A stretch of DNA of 64,000 nt from positions 310,001-374,000 of the forward strand of contig NZ_JAFRDR010000003.1 in NCBI RefSeq assembly GCF_017377795.1. The letters are read 5' to 3'. The stretch's first letter is position 1. Each line of letters starts with the position of its first letter. Made by a program: the position numbers and the translations under genes. A model generated the notes under the pieces. The model made no database searches. It saw only the letters and a list, made by a program, of their open reading frames with translations, and was not told the DNA's origin. The DNA is from Williamsia soli. GTDB taxonomy: Bacteria; Actinomycetota; Actinomycetes; Mycobacteriales; Mycobacteriaceae. Of the stretch, positions 26,959-38,936 are shown piece by piece.

Positions 26959-29246
26959 GACGCCTCATCGCCCGCCGCCCAAAAGGCATCGAACTTGTCC
27001 GGCACATACCGGGCCACGTCCCCCGCGAAATCTGGAAGCTTCTTTCCGGAACTACCGCGCTTGATGTCGTCGTATGACTTCAGTTGGCCGTTTTCGTCGA
27101 AATATCTCGAGACTGCCGGATCATGGATATCTACTCGCCCAGCATCCACTGCACCTTTGAAGACGTTGTAATACTGCCGCTGCTGCGTTGCGTGTGTATC
27201 GAGACTTGCGTCGTCGTTGTCGTACCCTGCCGACCCGTCGCCTATCAGGAAACCCTTCAGTTCTTCTGCAGCAAATGTGTCGAAAGCATCTGCGCCCGGA
27301 CCCAGAACGGGAACGTCACCACCTACCGTCGTGACCGCGCCCAACGTCAGATCGTAGATGGTTCCGAAAGCATCTTTCTGCGCTTGCTCATCCTGGTACT
27401 CCGACTCCAGCATGTCGTCCATTCCCCCCTGCGCCGCGAATGAGACTCGGCCTGCCCACGTCGCCTGCGCCAGAGAGTCCTCGCCGCCGTCACGACCGAT
27501 ATTGGCTTCCATCCCGGCAACGGATGAGTACGCCGCTTGATTGAAATATGCGGCCGCCTCGTCGTTCGTGTCGATCACCTTGAACAGGTCGCGCATCTCG
27601 TCACCGTTGTCGAAGGACGAGAACCCGCTCGTACCCGTCAGGGCCTGATCAGCGCCCGCCATACTCGGAATGTAATTGTCCAGCGTGGTTGCGAGCGCCT
27701 TGGTGATCTCTGGATTCACCTCACCGATGGATCGCGGCGCGCCATCGATGTTCATCAAACTCTCATCGTTGGCAGCAATGTAGTGCGCGAGGGCATTCGC
27801 CGATTCACCTGCTTGCTGATTCGCCCACGGGTTGACACTGGTCGAGTCATTGTCGATGGCGCCCAACAGGTCTGTCACCCCCTGCTCGTTGCCCGCCCAA
27901 TCATGTTGCAGCAGACCCGCGATATGCGTGTCCGCGATGTACTGGCCGCCGTAGTTGCAGGTGGCGTCCATATTAACGCCCGTCACGGCGTCGTGGACGG
28001 CAGTTTGGTCACTGCTCGCAAGCGAGAGCATGTGACTGGTGACCTCGTTCACCGGGTACCGGTCGGCAGTGAAGCTGCCCGCCTTGTATTCCCGGCCGTA
28101 ACCTTCGTCGACTGAGGCGATCTCGGCCGCCTGCTTGATGAGCCCCTTGTCGAGGAACGACCCATTTGTCATTCCGGGATCAGCATGGTCGAGGATCCCG
28201 CTGAGGGCCTGGAACTCGTTCAGCCGCGGCACTTCCGCTCCGCTCAGCTTCCCTCCTTTCGAACCAGGAATCGGCTTCTCCCAGATCTTTAACCGATTGT
28301 CTTGGAGGAGCGTCCGCACGCCCGACGGCAACATGTCCATCCCCCCGCGGTCGGACGAGGCGCCACCCGTCCTGACTCCCTCGGTCGAGATGATGCGCAT
28401 ACCGTTTCCGAGGCTCGCACTGATGGCATCCCCTCGCGGACTCGGCCACTGCTCACCCATCATTGCGATGTCGTCGACGCTCCTGCCATCCAGGTAGCGC
28501 ATGACTTCGTTCAGATAGTCGAACTGTCCCTGCGGTAGCACCACCGGATCACCGCGATCAAGCGCTTGTTGCTGCTCAGGTGTCAATGTCGTCGCCGCAG
28601 CGAATCGTGCGATTTGCTCTGGAGTCGCAGTACCTCTGTTGATGGCGTGGATGTCGGCTTCGGCGATACTCTCGTTCAGGCCGGCGACCGTCGGAGCCAA
28701 CGATGTCAAAGCCGCCGCCGCGGCGGTGATCGCTTTCGCCGTTTCGTCGTCGACCCTTCCGAGTTCGCCGGCCTTCGCAACCAACGAAATCCCGCCGTTG
28801 GTCGCGATCGACGCTCTGACTATCTTGAGATGGTCGAGGCGCGCAATCGTCGCCTCGTCATCACCCGCCGCCGCGTAGGCGGCTTGGTAGTTGTAGTCAT
28901 CGATCACCGACCACGCGCCGGAGACGGTGTAATGATTCTGCTCGTAACCGCCTGCCTCGGATTTCAATTCGCCGATCAACGAACTGAGGGAAGCACCCCC
29001 GTCGGACACGGCCTTCTGCAAACTCTCGAATGCCGCTGCAACTCTCTTCATCTCAGATTCTTCGCGCGTTGCCCGACCGAGCGCGGCGTCTTTTGCATCG
29101 CCGGACCAATCGAGGCCGTCGATGGTCGAGTTGACCAGGCGGCCATTCTTCGTGGTTCGGTCGATGGGGTCGTCCAGCGATGTCGCGGCTGTGGCCAGCG
29201 CAGACGCGTCCGACCCCTTCACCTGTCCCCAGGTGGGAGTGGTCAC
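26949..29246 (-). CDS. Large WXG-containing putative type VII secreted protein
   Basis: 765 residues from a GTG at 29246. The first ~130 residues are helical with a WSG at 47-49, like a WXG100 turn, followed by a long alanine-rich helix (AAAFESLQKAV). The remainder is helical and rich in Asp, Ala and Gly, with no enzyme motif recognised. It recalls the actinobacterial proteins listed as TPR-repeat-region-containing (DUF6571-like), an assignment from memory. Six bases follow the EspC-like gene, and two overlapping genes come after it. A secreted effector or toxin is a fair guess, not proven. Confidence 0.6.
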   Translation of the reverse strand: MTTPTWGQVKGSDASALATAATSLDDPIDRTTKNGRLVNSTIDGLDWSGDAKDAALGRATREESEMKRVAAAFESLQKAVSDGGASLSSLIGELKSEAGGYEQNHYTVSGAWSVIDDYNYQAAYAAAGDDEATIARLDHLKIVRASIATNGGISLVAKAGELGRVDDETAKAITAAAAALTSLAPTVAGLNESIAEADIHAINRGTATPEQIARFAAATTLTPEQQQALDRGDPVVLPQGQFDYLNEVMRYLDGRSVDDIAMMGEQWPSPRGDAISASLGNGMRIISTEGVRTGGASSDRGGMDMLPSGVRTLLQDNRLKIWEKPIPGSKGGKLSGAEVPRLNEFQALSGILDHADPGMTNGSFLDKGLIKQAAEIASVDEGYGREYKAGSFTADRYPVNEVTSHMLSLASSDQTAVHDAVTGVNMDATCNYGGQYIADTHIAGLLQHDWAGNEQGVTDLLGAIDNDSTSVNPWANQQAGESANALAHYIAANDESLMNIDGAPRSIGEVNPEITKALATTLDNYIPSMAGADQALTGTSGFSSFDNGDEMRDLFKVIDTNDEAAAYFNQAAYSSVAGMEANIGRDGGEDSLAQATWAGRVSFAAQGGMDDMLESEYQDEQAQKDAFGTIYDLTLGAVTTVGGDVPVLGPGADAFDTFAAEELKGFLIGDGSAGYDNDDASLDTHATQQRQYYNVFKGAVDAGRVDIHDPAVSRYFDENGQLKSYDDIKRGSSGKKLPDFAGDVARYVPDKFDAFWAAGDEASWE

Positions 29247-29252
29247 GTACGC

Positions 29253-29564
29253 CTACCGGGTGCCCGGAGGCAGCGTGTTCAGCTCCCCCATCGCGGTGAA
29301 ATTCTCCGCAGCGTCGACATCGGTATCGCGATACTCCGCCGCCGATCGCTCGCAGACATCCGCCATCGCACGCATTCGCCCGGCGAGTACGTCCACCGCT
29401 CGCGTGCACTGCTCGTCAACCGGCTGGAGAGCCTTCGACGTTTGCGACCACGAGATACCGGACCCAGCAGTACTGATCGTCGTCGACGTCGCACCATCCA
29501 TGTCCGTACCCAAAGCGTCCAACATGGTTGCCGCACCGCGCAGCTCCCCCGGATCAACCCTCAT
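29253..29564 (-). CDS. EspC/WXG100-like type VII secretion target
   Basis: 103 residues; ATG at 29564 with GGAGG six bases upstream. It is a helix-turn-helix protein (DPGELRGAATMLDALGTDM ... VDVLAGRMRAMADVCE) with a Trp at the turn (ISWSQ) and a YxxxD export signal near the C terminus (YRDTD). These are features of ESX-secreted partners of the DUF2580/EspC kind. It heads the cassette and probably pairs with the large protein for export. Confidence 0.7.
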   Translation of the reverse strand: MRVDPGELRGAATMLDALGTDMDGATSTTISTAGSGISWSQTSKALQPVDEQCTRAVDVLAGRMRAMADVCERSAAEYRDTDVDAAENFTAMGELNTLPPGTR

Positions 29565-29628
29565 CCCCAGCCTCCCCGCCGAGTTCATTCAACAATAACG
29601 AGACCCTTCCTGCCGCCGGGTGAACCGG

Positions 29629-30153
29629 TCAGAGCAGTTCGAGCAGGAACGGTAGCTCCTGGGTGGCATACCAGCCCAGATCGAAGTCTTCGACGTCGCC
29701 AACGGCAAGCTCCGAGTCCTCGTCCCCGAGGTCGGCGGAATCGACCAGCGCGACAGCCCTGATCACCTTGTCCTCCGCGTCTGCGCCGTCGACAAGAATC
29801 GAGGCGACAGCCGAAAGAGATACCGGCCCCCCGACTTTCACGACCGCGGCATCGAGATCCGGCCGCAACTTGACCGCCTCGACGTCGGCCGCGATGACCA
29901 CTCGACGCGCGGGTAATGCCGGTGGATCCGTGGACTCGGCGGGCTCGTCGTCGCTGTCGGCGGCGATGAGCCGCAGCGACGCCCGTGCGGCCTCACGGAT
30001 CGCGGCTTCGGCGAGTTCCTCGTCGTCACCGTCGACATACGATTCGCGCAGAGCAGGGGTGAGCGCGAACGCCGTGCCTCCCACCGGACGGAAGTCGCCG
30101 GCTTCGTTGAGCGCCACCAACATCGACAGCGTGGCGGGCAGATAAATTCTCAT
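29629..30153 (-). CDS. DUF6912-type conserved protein (Rv3231c-like)
   Basis: 174 residues starting MRIYLPATLSMLVAL, then long acidic stretches (DEELAEAA, SADLGDEDSELAVGDVEDFDL) and a C-terminal GWYATQELPFLLELL. Cytosolic and acidic; no catalytic motif. Family name from memory. In M. tuberculosis the gene follows the reductase gene directly, so the 3.7-kb cassette before it appears to be an insertion. Confidence 0.75.
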   Translation of the reverse strand: MRIYLPATLSMLVALNEAGDFRPVGGTAFALTPALRESYVDGDDEELAEAAIREAARASLRLIAADSDDEPAESTDPPALPARRVVIAADVEAVKLRPDLDAAVVKVGGPVSLSAVASILVDGADAEDKVIRAVALVDSADLGDEDSELAVGDVEDFDLGWYATQELPFLLELL

Positions 30154-30184
30154 GTGACCTTTCTCGGGGCACGGCGGTCGTGGA

Positions 30185-31675
30185 TCACCTTGTGCCGGGA
30201 AGTAATTCTTCGAACGAGTCGGTGAGGTACTCGGTCATCGCACCCAGGTCCCACATCACTGTCCGGTCTGCGTTGAAGGCGAAATAGATTCGCCCGTTGT
30301 ATGACGTGAGTCCTACGGCCAGAGCGCGATTGCGCACCATGACCGGTACAGGGTAGATGGCCAGGACCTCGTTACCCGCGAGGTACTGCGCAGCCCTCGG
30401 ACCGCGTGCGATCGTGATCGGCACGTTGAACGCGCGCCGCGACAACGATGCCGCTGCCCGGGCACTCATGGCGTGGAAGGTCGCCGGGCCGATCTCCGGG
30501 ATCCACGGCTCCATACCCATGGCCCCGCGTCGGTTCGACTGTGAGTGACGGTCGGCCAGTTGCGCGACCTGCGACAAACGCACTGCCGGGTTCGGCTCTC
30601 CCACCGGCAGATCGGTGACGAAGCCATGCAGTCCGCCGGCCATCCATTCCGTCGAGCTGCCGGAATCGCCGGCATCGAAGTCGGCGGAATCGCCCGCCAG
30701 CGGATACGCCGACAACGGCACCATTGCCCGAACCGTCTCGACCTGGTCGACGGCCTGCTCTCTCGACAGCAGCCAGCGCCGCAACGCGCCCGCGATCGCA
30801 GCCAGGATGACGTCGTTCGGTGCGCACCCATGACGCTCGGCGATGTCGACACAGTCATCGGCGGAACAAGATGCGACGGTGAACCGTCGGGCAGGTGCGG
30901 TCCCACCGTTCAGCGGGCTCGGCGGCGCCGAACTGGTGGCCATCTTCATGACGGTCTCGACCCGGCGGGCAGCACCGAGAAACGCCTGGCCCACCGAGGT
31001 GACCTGGTTGGTCGCGGCGCGGACCTGATCGACCATCTCCCACGGCCTGGTCAGGACGTCCGTGATCGCGCCGACCACGAGCTCCCCATTGCCGGGCTCC
31101 CGGTCCGGCAACCAGAGATCTTCTGGCATCGCCGGGGATTCGCGGGTGTCGTCGACGATGATCTGGTTGATCTCCAGCGCGTCGTGCCCGTCGACCAATG
31201 CCCGGTGGGTCTTGGTCAGGATGGCCATCCGATCGTCGGCGAGCCCCTCGACCAGATACATCTCCCATAGAGGCCGCGTGCGGTCCAGGGGCCGCGACAT
31301 CAACCGCGCGACGAGGTCGTGCAGTTGGTCGTCAGCGCCCGGACTCGGGAGCGCGGATCGGCGGACGTGGTAGGTGATGTCGAACTCGCGGTCGTCCACC
31401 CACACCGGACGTGCCAGACCTAGCGTCACCTCACGAATCTTCTGCCGGTACCGCGGGACCAGCTGCAACCGGCTTTCGACCGTGCTGAGCAACGTGGGGT
31501 AGTCCAAACCGCCCGGATGACGCTCGAGGATCAGCAGCGATCCCACCTGAGTGGTGGCGCCGCGCTCGTCCAGGTAGTAGAACATCGAGTCCTGAGGCGA
31601 CAGCCGGTTCACATCGGCAATCGTAGCCGCCGGGTGAGTTGTGGGCGCAGCCACGGCAATGCCGTGCGAATTCAT
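30185..31675 (-). CDS. Wax ester synthase/diacylglycerol acyltransferase (WS/DGAT)
   Basis: 496 residues. N-terminal LSPQDSMFYYLDERGATTQVG and a C-terminal NVPITIARGP..LAGNEVLAIYPV block are typical. The active-site HHxxxDG reads THRALVDG, so the first His is Thr while the second, catalytic, His and the Asp-Gly remain. It would join acyl-CoA to diacylglycerol or a fatty alcohol at the membrane. M. tuberculosis has two adjacent shorter genes here (Rv3233c/Rv3234c), as recalled. Confidence 0.85.
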   Translation of the reverse strand: MNSHGIAVAAPTTHPAATIADVNRLSPQDSMFYYLDERGATTQVGSLLILERHPGGLDYPTLLSTVESRLQLVPRYRQKIREVTLGLARPVWVDDREFDITYHVRRSALPSPGADDQLHDLVARLMSRPLDRTRPLWEMYLVEGLADDRMAILTKTHRALVDGHDALEINQIIVDDTRESPAMPEDLWLPDREPGNGELVVGAITDVLTRPWEMVDQVRAATNQVTSVGQAFLGAARRVETVMKMATSSAPPSPLNGGTAPARRFTVASCSADDCVDIAERHGCAPNDVILAAIAGALRRWLLSREQAVDQVETVRAMVPLSAYPLAGDSADFDAGDSGSSTEWMAGGLHGFVTDLPVGEPNPAVRLSQVAQLADRHSQSNRRGAMGMEPWIPEIGPATFHAMSARAAASLSRRAFNVPITIARGPRAAQYLAGNEVLAIYPVPVMVRNRALAVGLTSYNGRIYFAFNADRTVMWDLGAMTEYLTDSFEELLPGTR

Positions 31676-31690
31676 CCACGGCAGTGCGGT

Positions 31691-32227
31691 TCATTCGACG
31701 GTGATCGCGACAAGCACCCAGCGCCACTGTTTGCGACGGGGTGCGGTCGGTGTGGCAGCGGGCATCGTGACCAAACGCCTCTCCACCCGCGCACCCATGG
31801 CGTGCACGCGCTCTCCGCGGCGATAGACCACGGTGATCTCCGCGGCGTCCGGCCGGGAACTCTGGCTGTGCACTCGCAGCAAGGTGGAGGGCGCCGGCGC
31901 CCTGGCAGTACTTCCTGCGGCCAACAGGACTCGGAACTGATCCGCGATGTGCGGCAGGGCGACCCTGCTCAACTGCCCGATCGGTCGCCTTCGATCCATG
32001 ACCTCGAGGACCAATTTGATTGCTCCGGTGGCGAATTGCCGTATCTCGATGTTCACGGCCTCCGGACGCGGCGGCGCCGTCGGTCGCCGGGTGGGCGCAC
32101 TGAGAGGCTCGCGTGGCCACGACCCTGATTCGCAGGCCTCCGGCTCGTACCGCGGCACCGGAATCACCCGCAGGCGCTCGGGCGGCTGGTCGATGTAGGT
32201 CATCTGGGCACTGCGAGCTGAAGTCAT
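31691..32227 (-). CDS. Rv3235-family protein
   Basis: 178 residues with ATG 32227 favoured by GGGGGG just upstream. The first ~70 residues are Pro/Arg-rich; the C-terminal ~110 have the family pattern AVNIEIRQFATGAIKLVLEVMDRRRPIGQL ... VRVHSQ ... RRWRWVLVAI-like end. This domain is frequent upstream of secA-linked genes in mycolata. Function unknown; it may act with SecA. It is 16 bases before the WS/DGAT gene. Confidence 0.72.
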   Translation of the reverse strand: MTSARSAQMTYIDQPPERLRVIPVPRYEPEACESGSWPREPLSAPTRRPTAPPRPEAVNIEIRQFATGAIKLVLEVMDRRRPIGQLSRVALPHIADQFRVLLAAGSTARAPAPSTLLRVHSQSSRPDAAEITVVYRRGERVHAMGARVERRLVTMPAATPTAPRRKQWRWVLVAITVE

Positions 32228-32283
32228 TACGCCCCCCGGCGAGTTCGCGACACCGACCGGCATCGCCGGCCCGGTACCAAGAA

Positions 32284-32327
32284 AACCCGGGTACCAGCAG
32301 TACGACGTGTACTACGGGACCCGGGTT
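32284..32327 (-). terminator. Hairpin after secA
   Basis: AACCCGGGT (32284-32292) and ACCCGGGTT (32319-32327) pair over a 26-base loop that itself contains GTAC repeats. It lies 38 bases past the secA stop; on the minus strand the stem is followed by TTCTTGG. Confidence 0.6.
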
Positions 32328-32364
32328 CCCCACGAGCTCAGATCGTCCGCGTTTCCTGTGAGCG

Positions 32365-35184
<2,820 letters not shown>

Positions 35185-35313
35185 TGGTTTTATCCTCAAT
35201 CCGATCGACTACACACGAAATCCGACCTACAGATCCCCGCAGGTCGGACTCCATGGTAGCCACGCTCGTGGCGGGGGTGGCCCGGCGAGGCCGATCAACC
35301 CCGCGCCGAGCGG

Positions 35314-36072
35314 CTAGGCGAGGCGGATCAATCCGTAGTCGAAGGCGTGTCTGCGGTAGACGACGGATGGTTTGTCGGTTTCCTTGTCATGGAACAGGAA
35401 GAAGTCGTGACCGACCAGTTCCATTTCGTACAGCGCATCGTCGACGGTCATCGGGATCGCCTCATGCTCTTTGATGCGAACGATCTGTCCCGGGCCGGCG
35501 GTCTCGGGTACGTGATCGGCCCAGCGGTCGTCGTCTGCGGAGTCCGCATGCTTGAAGGCCTCACCGTTCAGGATCGGGTCGGCCGCGGCGGTGGCCTCCG
35601 CCACCGAGATCGGGGTACGCAGACCGTGATGGACCTTGCGGCGGTCCTTGGTCCGGCGAAGTCGGGACTGCAGCTTGTTCAGGGCCGCGTCGAGAGCGGC
35701 GTAGAAGTTCTCGGCGCACGCCTCGCCTCGCACCACCGGGCCCTTACCCACCGCGGTGATCTCGAGACGCTGACAGATCTTCGACTGTCTGCGGTTTTTT
35801 TCGTGGTGGAGCTCGACGTCGAATCGGAAGATCGACGGGTCGAAGCGTTCGACACGTGAGAGCTTGTCCATCACGTGGATTCGGAAATGTTCGGGGATCT
35901 CGACATTGCGGCCACTGACCTGCACTTCGGCGTCGGGTCGGGACAGTTCATCTGAGTCGGATCGGACATATATGCCCGGGTCGAAGGGATCGGCGCTGGT
36001 CGTCGGGTCTGAACCCGGATCGGGGCTGACATTGTTGGCTGAAACGGCATTCTTGCCGACACTTGTCGTCAC
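35314..36072 (-). CDS. hpf: Long-form ribosome hibernation promoting factor
   Basis: 252 residues from GTG 36072, AGGAGG nine bases before. After a ~50-residue acidic lead, the S30AE domain (VQVSGRNVEIPEHFRIHVMDKLSRVERFD) and a C-terminal dimerisation domain (MTVDDALYEMELVGHDFFLFHDKETDKPSVVYRR) are clear. The long form dimerises 70S to 100S particles in stasis. The position next to secA matches Rv3241c. Confidence 0.92.
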   Translation of the reverse strand: MTTSVGKNAVSANNVSPDPGSDPTTSADPFDPGIYVRSDSDELSRPDAEVQVSGRNVEIPEHFRIHVMDKLSRVERFDPSIFRFDVELHHEKNRRQSKICQRLEITAVGKGPVVRGEACAENFYAALDAALNKLQSRLRRTKDRRKVHHGLRTPISVAEATAAADPILNGEAFKHADSADDDRWADHVPETAGPGQIVRIKEHEAIPMTVDDALYEMELVGHDFFLFHDKETDKPSVVYRRHAFDYGLIRLA

Positions 36073-36356
36073 TGCGGCGTACCTCCTGGATTGGTGAACA
36101 GGACTTCCGATACCGCGACCGCACTCGGCCACATACCGGTCTGAGAGTTGGGCCTCACCTCCCCACGTCACCCGGTGGGTGATCTGACCTCTGGCATCTA
36201 CGAGTGCACCCCCGACGTTAGTCTGCCGGGCAGGTGTTCGCCACACTTTCGACATTGCATGTTCACTTACGCGCCCAACCGGTGCGCAAACGACACCCTG
36301 CGAGCCGGTCTGTACCAATGGCTTTGCCTACCAATCATTTCGATGCTTTCGGCTCC

Positions 36357-37046
36357 TCACGCGGCGGCCACCACCAGTACGAGGTGCACCTCGATGCCGG
36401 CTCGCCGCAGGACCTCGATCGAGTGTGCGGCGGTGCTACCGGTCGTGAGTACGTCGTCGACCAGCACGACGGCGGCTCCCCCGCCGCATGCCGAAAGATC
36501 GGCACCCCGTCGCAGCCTGACCGCACCGGACAGGTTCTCACCACGCTCAGGCGCCGACAGACCTGCCGAATCCCGCGCCCAGGACGAGGTGACCAACGCG
36601 GGCACCACACAGACCCCGGGACCGAGTTCACCGGCCGCCGCTGCCGCGAGCGCGGTGACGGGGTCGCCGCCCCGGCGACGCGCGGCCCACCATCGGGTCG
36701 GTGCCGGGACGAGGACAAGGCGGGCCGACCTCGGCAAAGCCGACCACCGGTCCAGCGTCAGCAGGGCTGTCGCGAGCGCGAGTCCGATCGGGACGGCGAG
36801 ATCGGTGCGCCCGTGCTCTTTCAACTCGAGGATCGCGTGCCTGCGCGCTGCGGTGTACCTGCCCAGCGCGTAGGCGGGAACGGGCAACATCACGCTGGTG
36901 CGCAGCTCGATCGGGGTGTCGGCGAACACGAGGGCGCATCGGCGGCACCACCGCGTGCCCGGCGCCCCGCAACCTCCGCACACCGTCGGGATCACCAGAT
37001 CCACCACCGCACCGGCGATCCGGGCACCCGCGTCATGCGCACGCAT
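36357..37046 (-). CDS. comF: ComF family phosphoribosyltransferase-like protein
   Basis: 229 residues. N-terminal CGGCGAPG..WCRRC zinc knuckle and the PRPP-loop motif VVLVDDVLTTGSTA mark a ComFC protein. ATG 37046 is chosen for the family length; the frame runs further up. Links to DNA uptake in other bacteria, but its role in actinobacteria is unclear. Situated between lpqB and hpf as in M. tuberculosis. Confidence 0.88.
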   Translation of the reverse strand: MRAHDAGARIAGAVVDLVIPTVCGGCGAPGTRWCRRCALVFADTPIELRTSVMLPVPAYALGRYTAARRHAILELKEHGRTDLAVPIGLALATALLTLDRWSALPRSARLVLVPAPTRWWAARRRGGDPVTALAAAAAGELGPGVCVVPALVTSSWARDSAGLSAPERGENLSGAVRLRRGADLSACGGGAAVVLVDDVLTTGSTAAHSIEVLRRAGIEVHLVLVVAAA

Positions 37047-37169
37047 CCGCCCATCATCACCCCGATGCACACGGCGGACATCTCGCAGCCGGGTGTCGCG
37101 GCGTGTTGTCCACATATCGCCGCACCATCCACAGGGCCCGCGCCGCTGCGTAAGCCGAACACGTCGGAT

Positions 37170-38936
37170 CTAGTGCGGCAGAACAGGTATCGCGTTCGAC
37201 CCCATAGTCGGGGTGATCTCGCTCCAGTACTGGTCCGGTTCGTCGTTGGTGCTGCCCAGACGCAGCACCCCACGACTGTCGGCAGCATAGATCGTCGATT
37301 GTCCGGCGACCACGGACGTGACCGGCGGGGTGAGATTGCCACTGGGCAGCGCCCCCGGCGGTGTCCCGTCGATACGAAGTTGCACCACCGGCCCGTCCGC
37401 CGCGTTACGGGCGATGACCAGGGTCTCGCTGCTCAGCCAATCGAGGGACACCGCGCCCGCGATGTTGAGCGCTGCAGCGCCGCGAGGGTTGGAGAGCACC
37501 AGCCTGCCGTCCGCGCGTCGCTCGACGATCGCCAAGACGACCTGGCCGCCGACGATCAGTGCCGCCCGGGCACCGTCCTGCGAGATCTGCAGTTCGGTGA
37601 TCGGGCCCTGGGCCACCGACCGGATCGCGGTCGAATCCACTTCGGCCTCTGTCACCTGTCCGGCGCCCGAACTCTGCGTCACCTGGGTGACGCGGTTCTC
37701 GTCGACCACGACCCAGACGGTCCGGCTGTCGCCGGCGAACGACGGGCGGCTGATCGTCTCGCCTTCGAGTACCGGTGTCACGTCGGCGCCGTAGTCGCCG
37801 ATCGCCAGCGACAGTCGCGGAGCGGGCCCGGGCGCGATGTTCTGCGAGACGGCGGCGACGCGACCGGCGTCGGCGGAGATGTCGGCGGCCAGCAGGCTCC
37901 TGGTCGAACCCAGCGGTCCGGGCACCGGCGCCACGGTGTTGTCCGCGACGGCCTGTAAGGATCCGCCGCGCACGATGTGCAGTCCCAGCGCCCCGGCCGG
38001 TGGGCTCGGGTCGAGTGACTCGACGTCGCGGGTCTGCCACCCGGCGGCACGGCGCTCGTTGAGCGGTGCGCCATCGGCGTCGATCACGTACGGACCGGAG
38101 ATGTCGGAGTCGCTCAAGGTCCAGATGATCTGAGCAGCAAGCCGATTGCGGTCGGCATCGCCAAGGCCGTTCAGCCCGGCGAGATCGAGTCGGATGCCTC
38201 CCGAGGGCAACGACTCGATGGAACCGTGCAGCGACGACCTGGCCGGGAACTCATTGGTCACCGCGTTACGCAGATCGTCGACCGGCCCGGCGATGAGCAG
38301 TCCGATCAGCTGGTCGGAGAGCTGGTCGGCCCCCGCGTACAACCAGCGCGGATCTGCAACGAGATGCTGGTCGTCGGTGCTCGGGTAGTAGAGAACATGC
38401 GGGCGGTAGGACGCCTCGAACTGTTCGCGGTCCATCATCACCCCGACCGGGAGCGGCCCGTCGATCCGCCACTGGCCGTCCACGCGGCGCAGCGACAATC
38501 GCGTCTCGATACGTCCGGAGCTGGGGACGAGTTGCCCGCTCGGTTGCAGTTCGCCGGTGTTCTCGCCGTTGACCCGAACAGTGATCGTGTCGTCGGTCCG
38601 GTCGTCGCTGAGCACATTGATCTCGTCCAGCAACAGGGCCCCGCCCTGGTCGTCCCAGGAGTTCGAGGCGTCCTGGGTGAGGAACTGGCGCGCTGCCAAG
38701 TGGCCCGAACCGGGTTGCACCGAGGCCTTCAGGAAGTCGCGGACCAGTGTCTCGGGGTCCATCCCGGGACGCGGGGTCGGAACATTGCGGGTCGGCTGAT
38801 GCCGCTCGAGCGATCCGAGAGGCTGCGGACTCGAGTTGTTGGGGATCGACACACACGCCGACAGCAACGCCATTGCGACGATCCCGACCAACACCGCGAA
38901 GCGGCGATGGGCCAGGCCGTACCGTCGCTCAGCCAT
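37170..38936 (-). CDS. lpqB: Lipoprotein LpqB
   Basis: 588 residues. Signal with lipobox LLSAC (Cys ~28). A GerMN-like domain and a beta-propeller-like C-terminal domain ([25 protein letters not shown]) follow. LpqB binds the external part of MtrB and tunes MtrA signalling. The start overlaps the mtrB stop by eight bases; the three form one operon. Confidence 0.93.
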   Translation of the reverse strand: MAERRYGLAHRRFAVLVGIVAMALLSACVSIPNNSSPQPLGSLERHQPTRNVPTPRPGMDPETLVRDFLKASVQPGSGHLAARQFLTQDASNSWDDQGGALLLDEINVLSDDRTDDTITVRVNGENTGELQPSGQLVPSSGRIETRLSLRRVDGQWRIDGPLPVGVMMDREQFEASYRPHVLYYPSTDDQHLVADPRWLYAGADQLSDQLIGLLIAGPVDDLRNAVTNEFPARSSLHGSIESLPSGGIRLDLAGLNGLGDADRNRLAAQIIWTLSDSDISGPYVIDADGAPLNERRAAGWQTRDVESLDPSPPAGALGLHIVRGGSLQAVADNTVAPVPGPLGSTRSLLAADISADAGRVAAVSQNIAPGPAPRLSLAIGDYGADVTPVLEGETISRPSFAGDSRTVWVVVDENRVTQVTQSSGAGQVTEAEVDSTAIRSVAQGPITELQISQDGARAALIVGGQVVLAIVERRADGRLVLSNPRGAAALNIAGAVSLDWLSSETLVIARNAADGPVVQLRIDGTPPGALPSGNLTPPVTSVVAGQSTIYAADSRGVLRLGSTNDEPDQYWSEITPTMGSNAIPVLPH

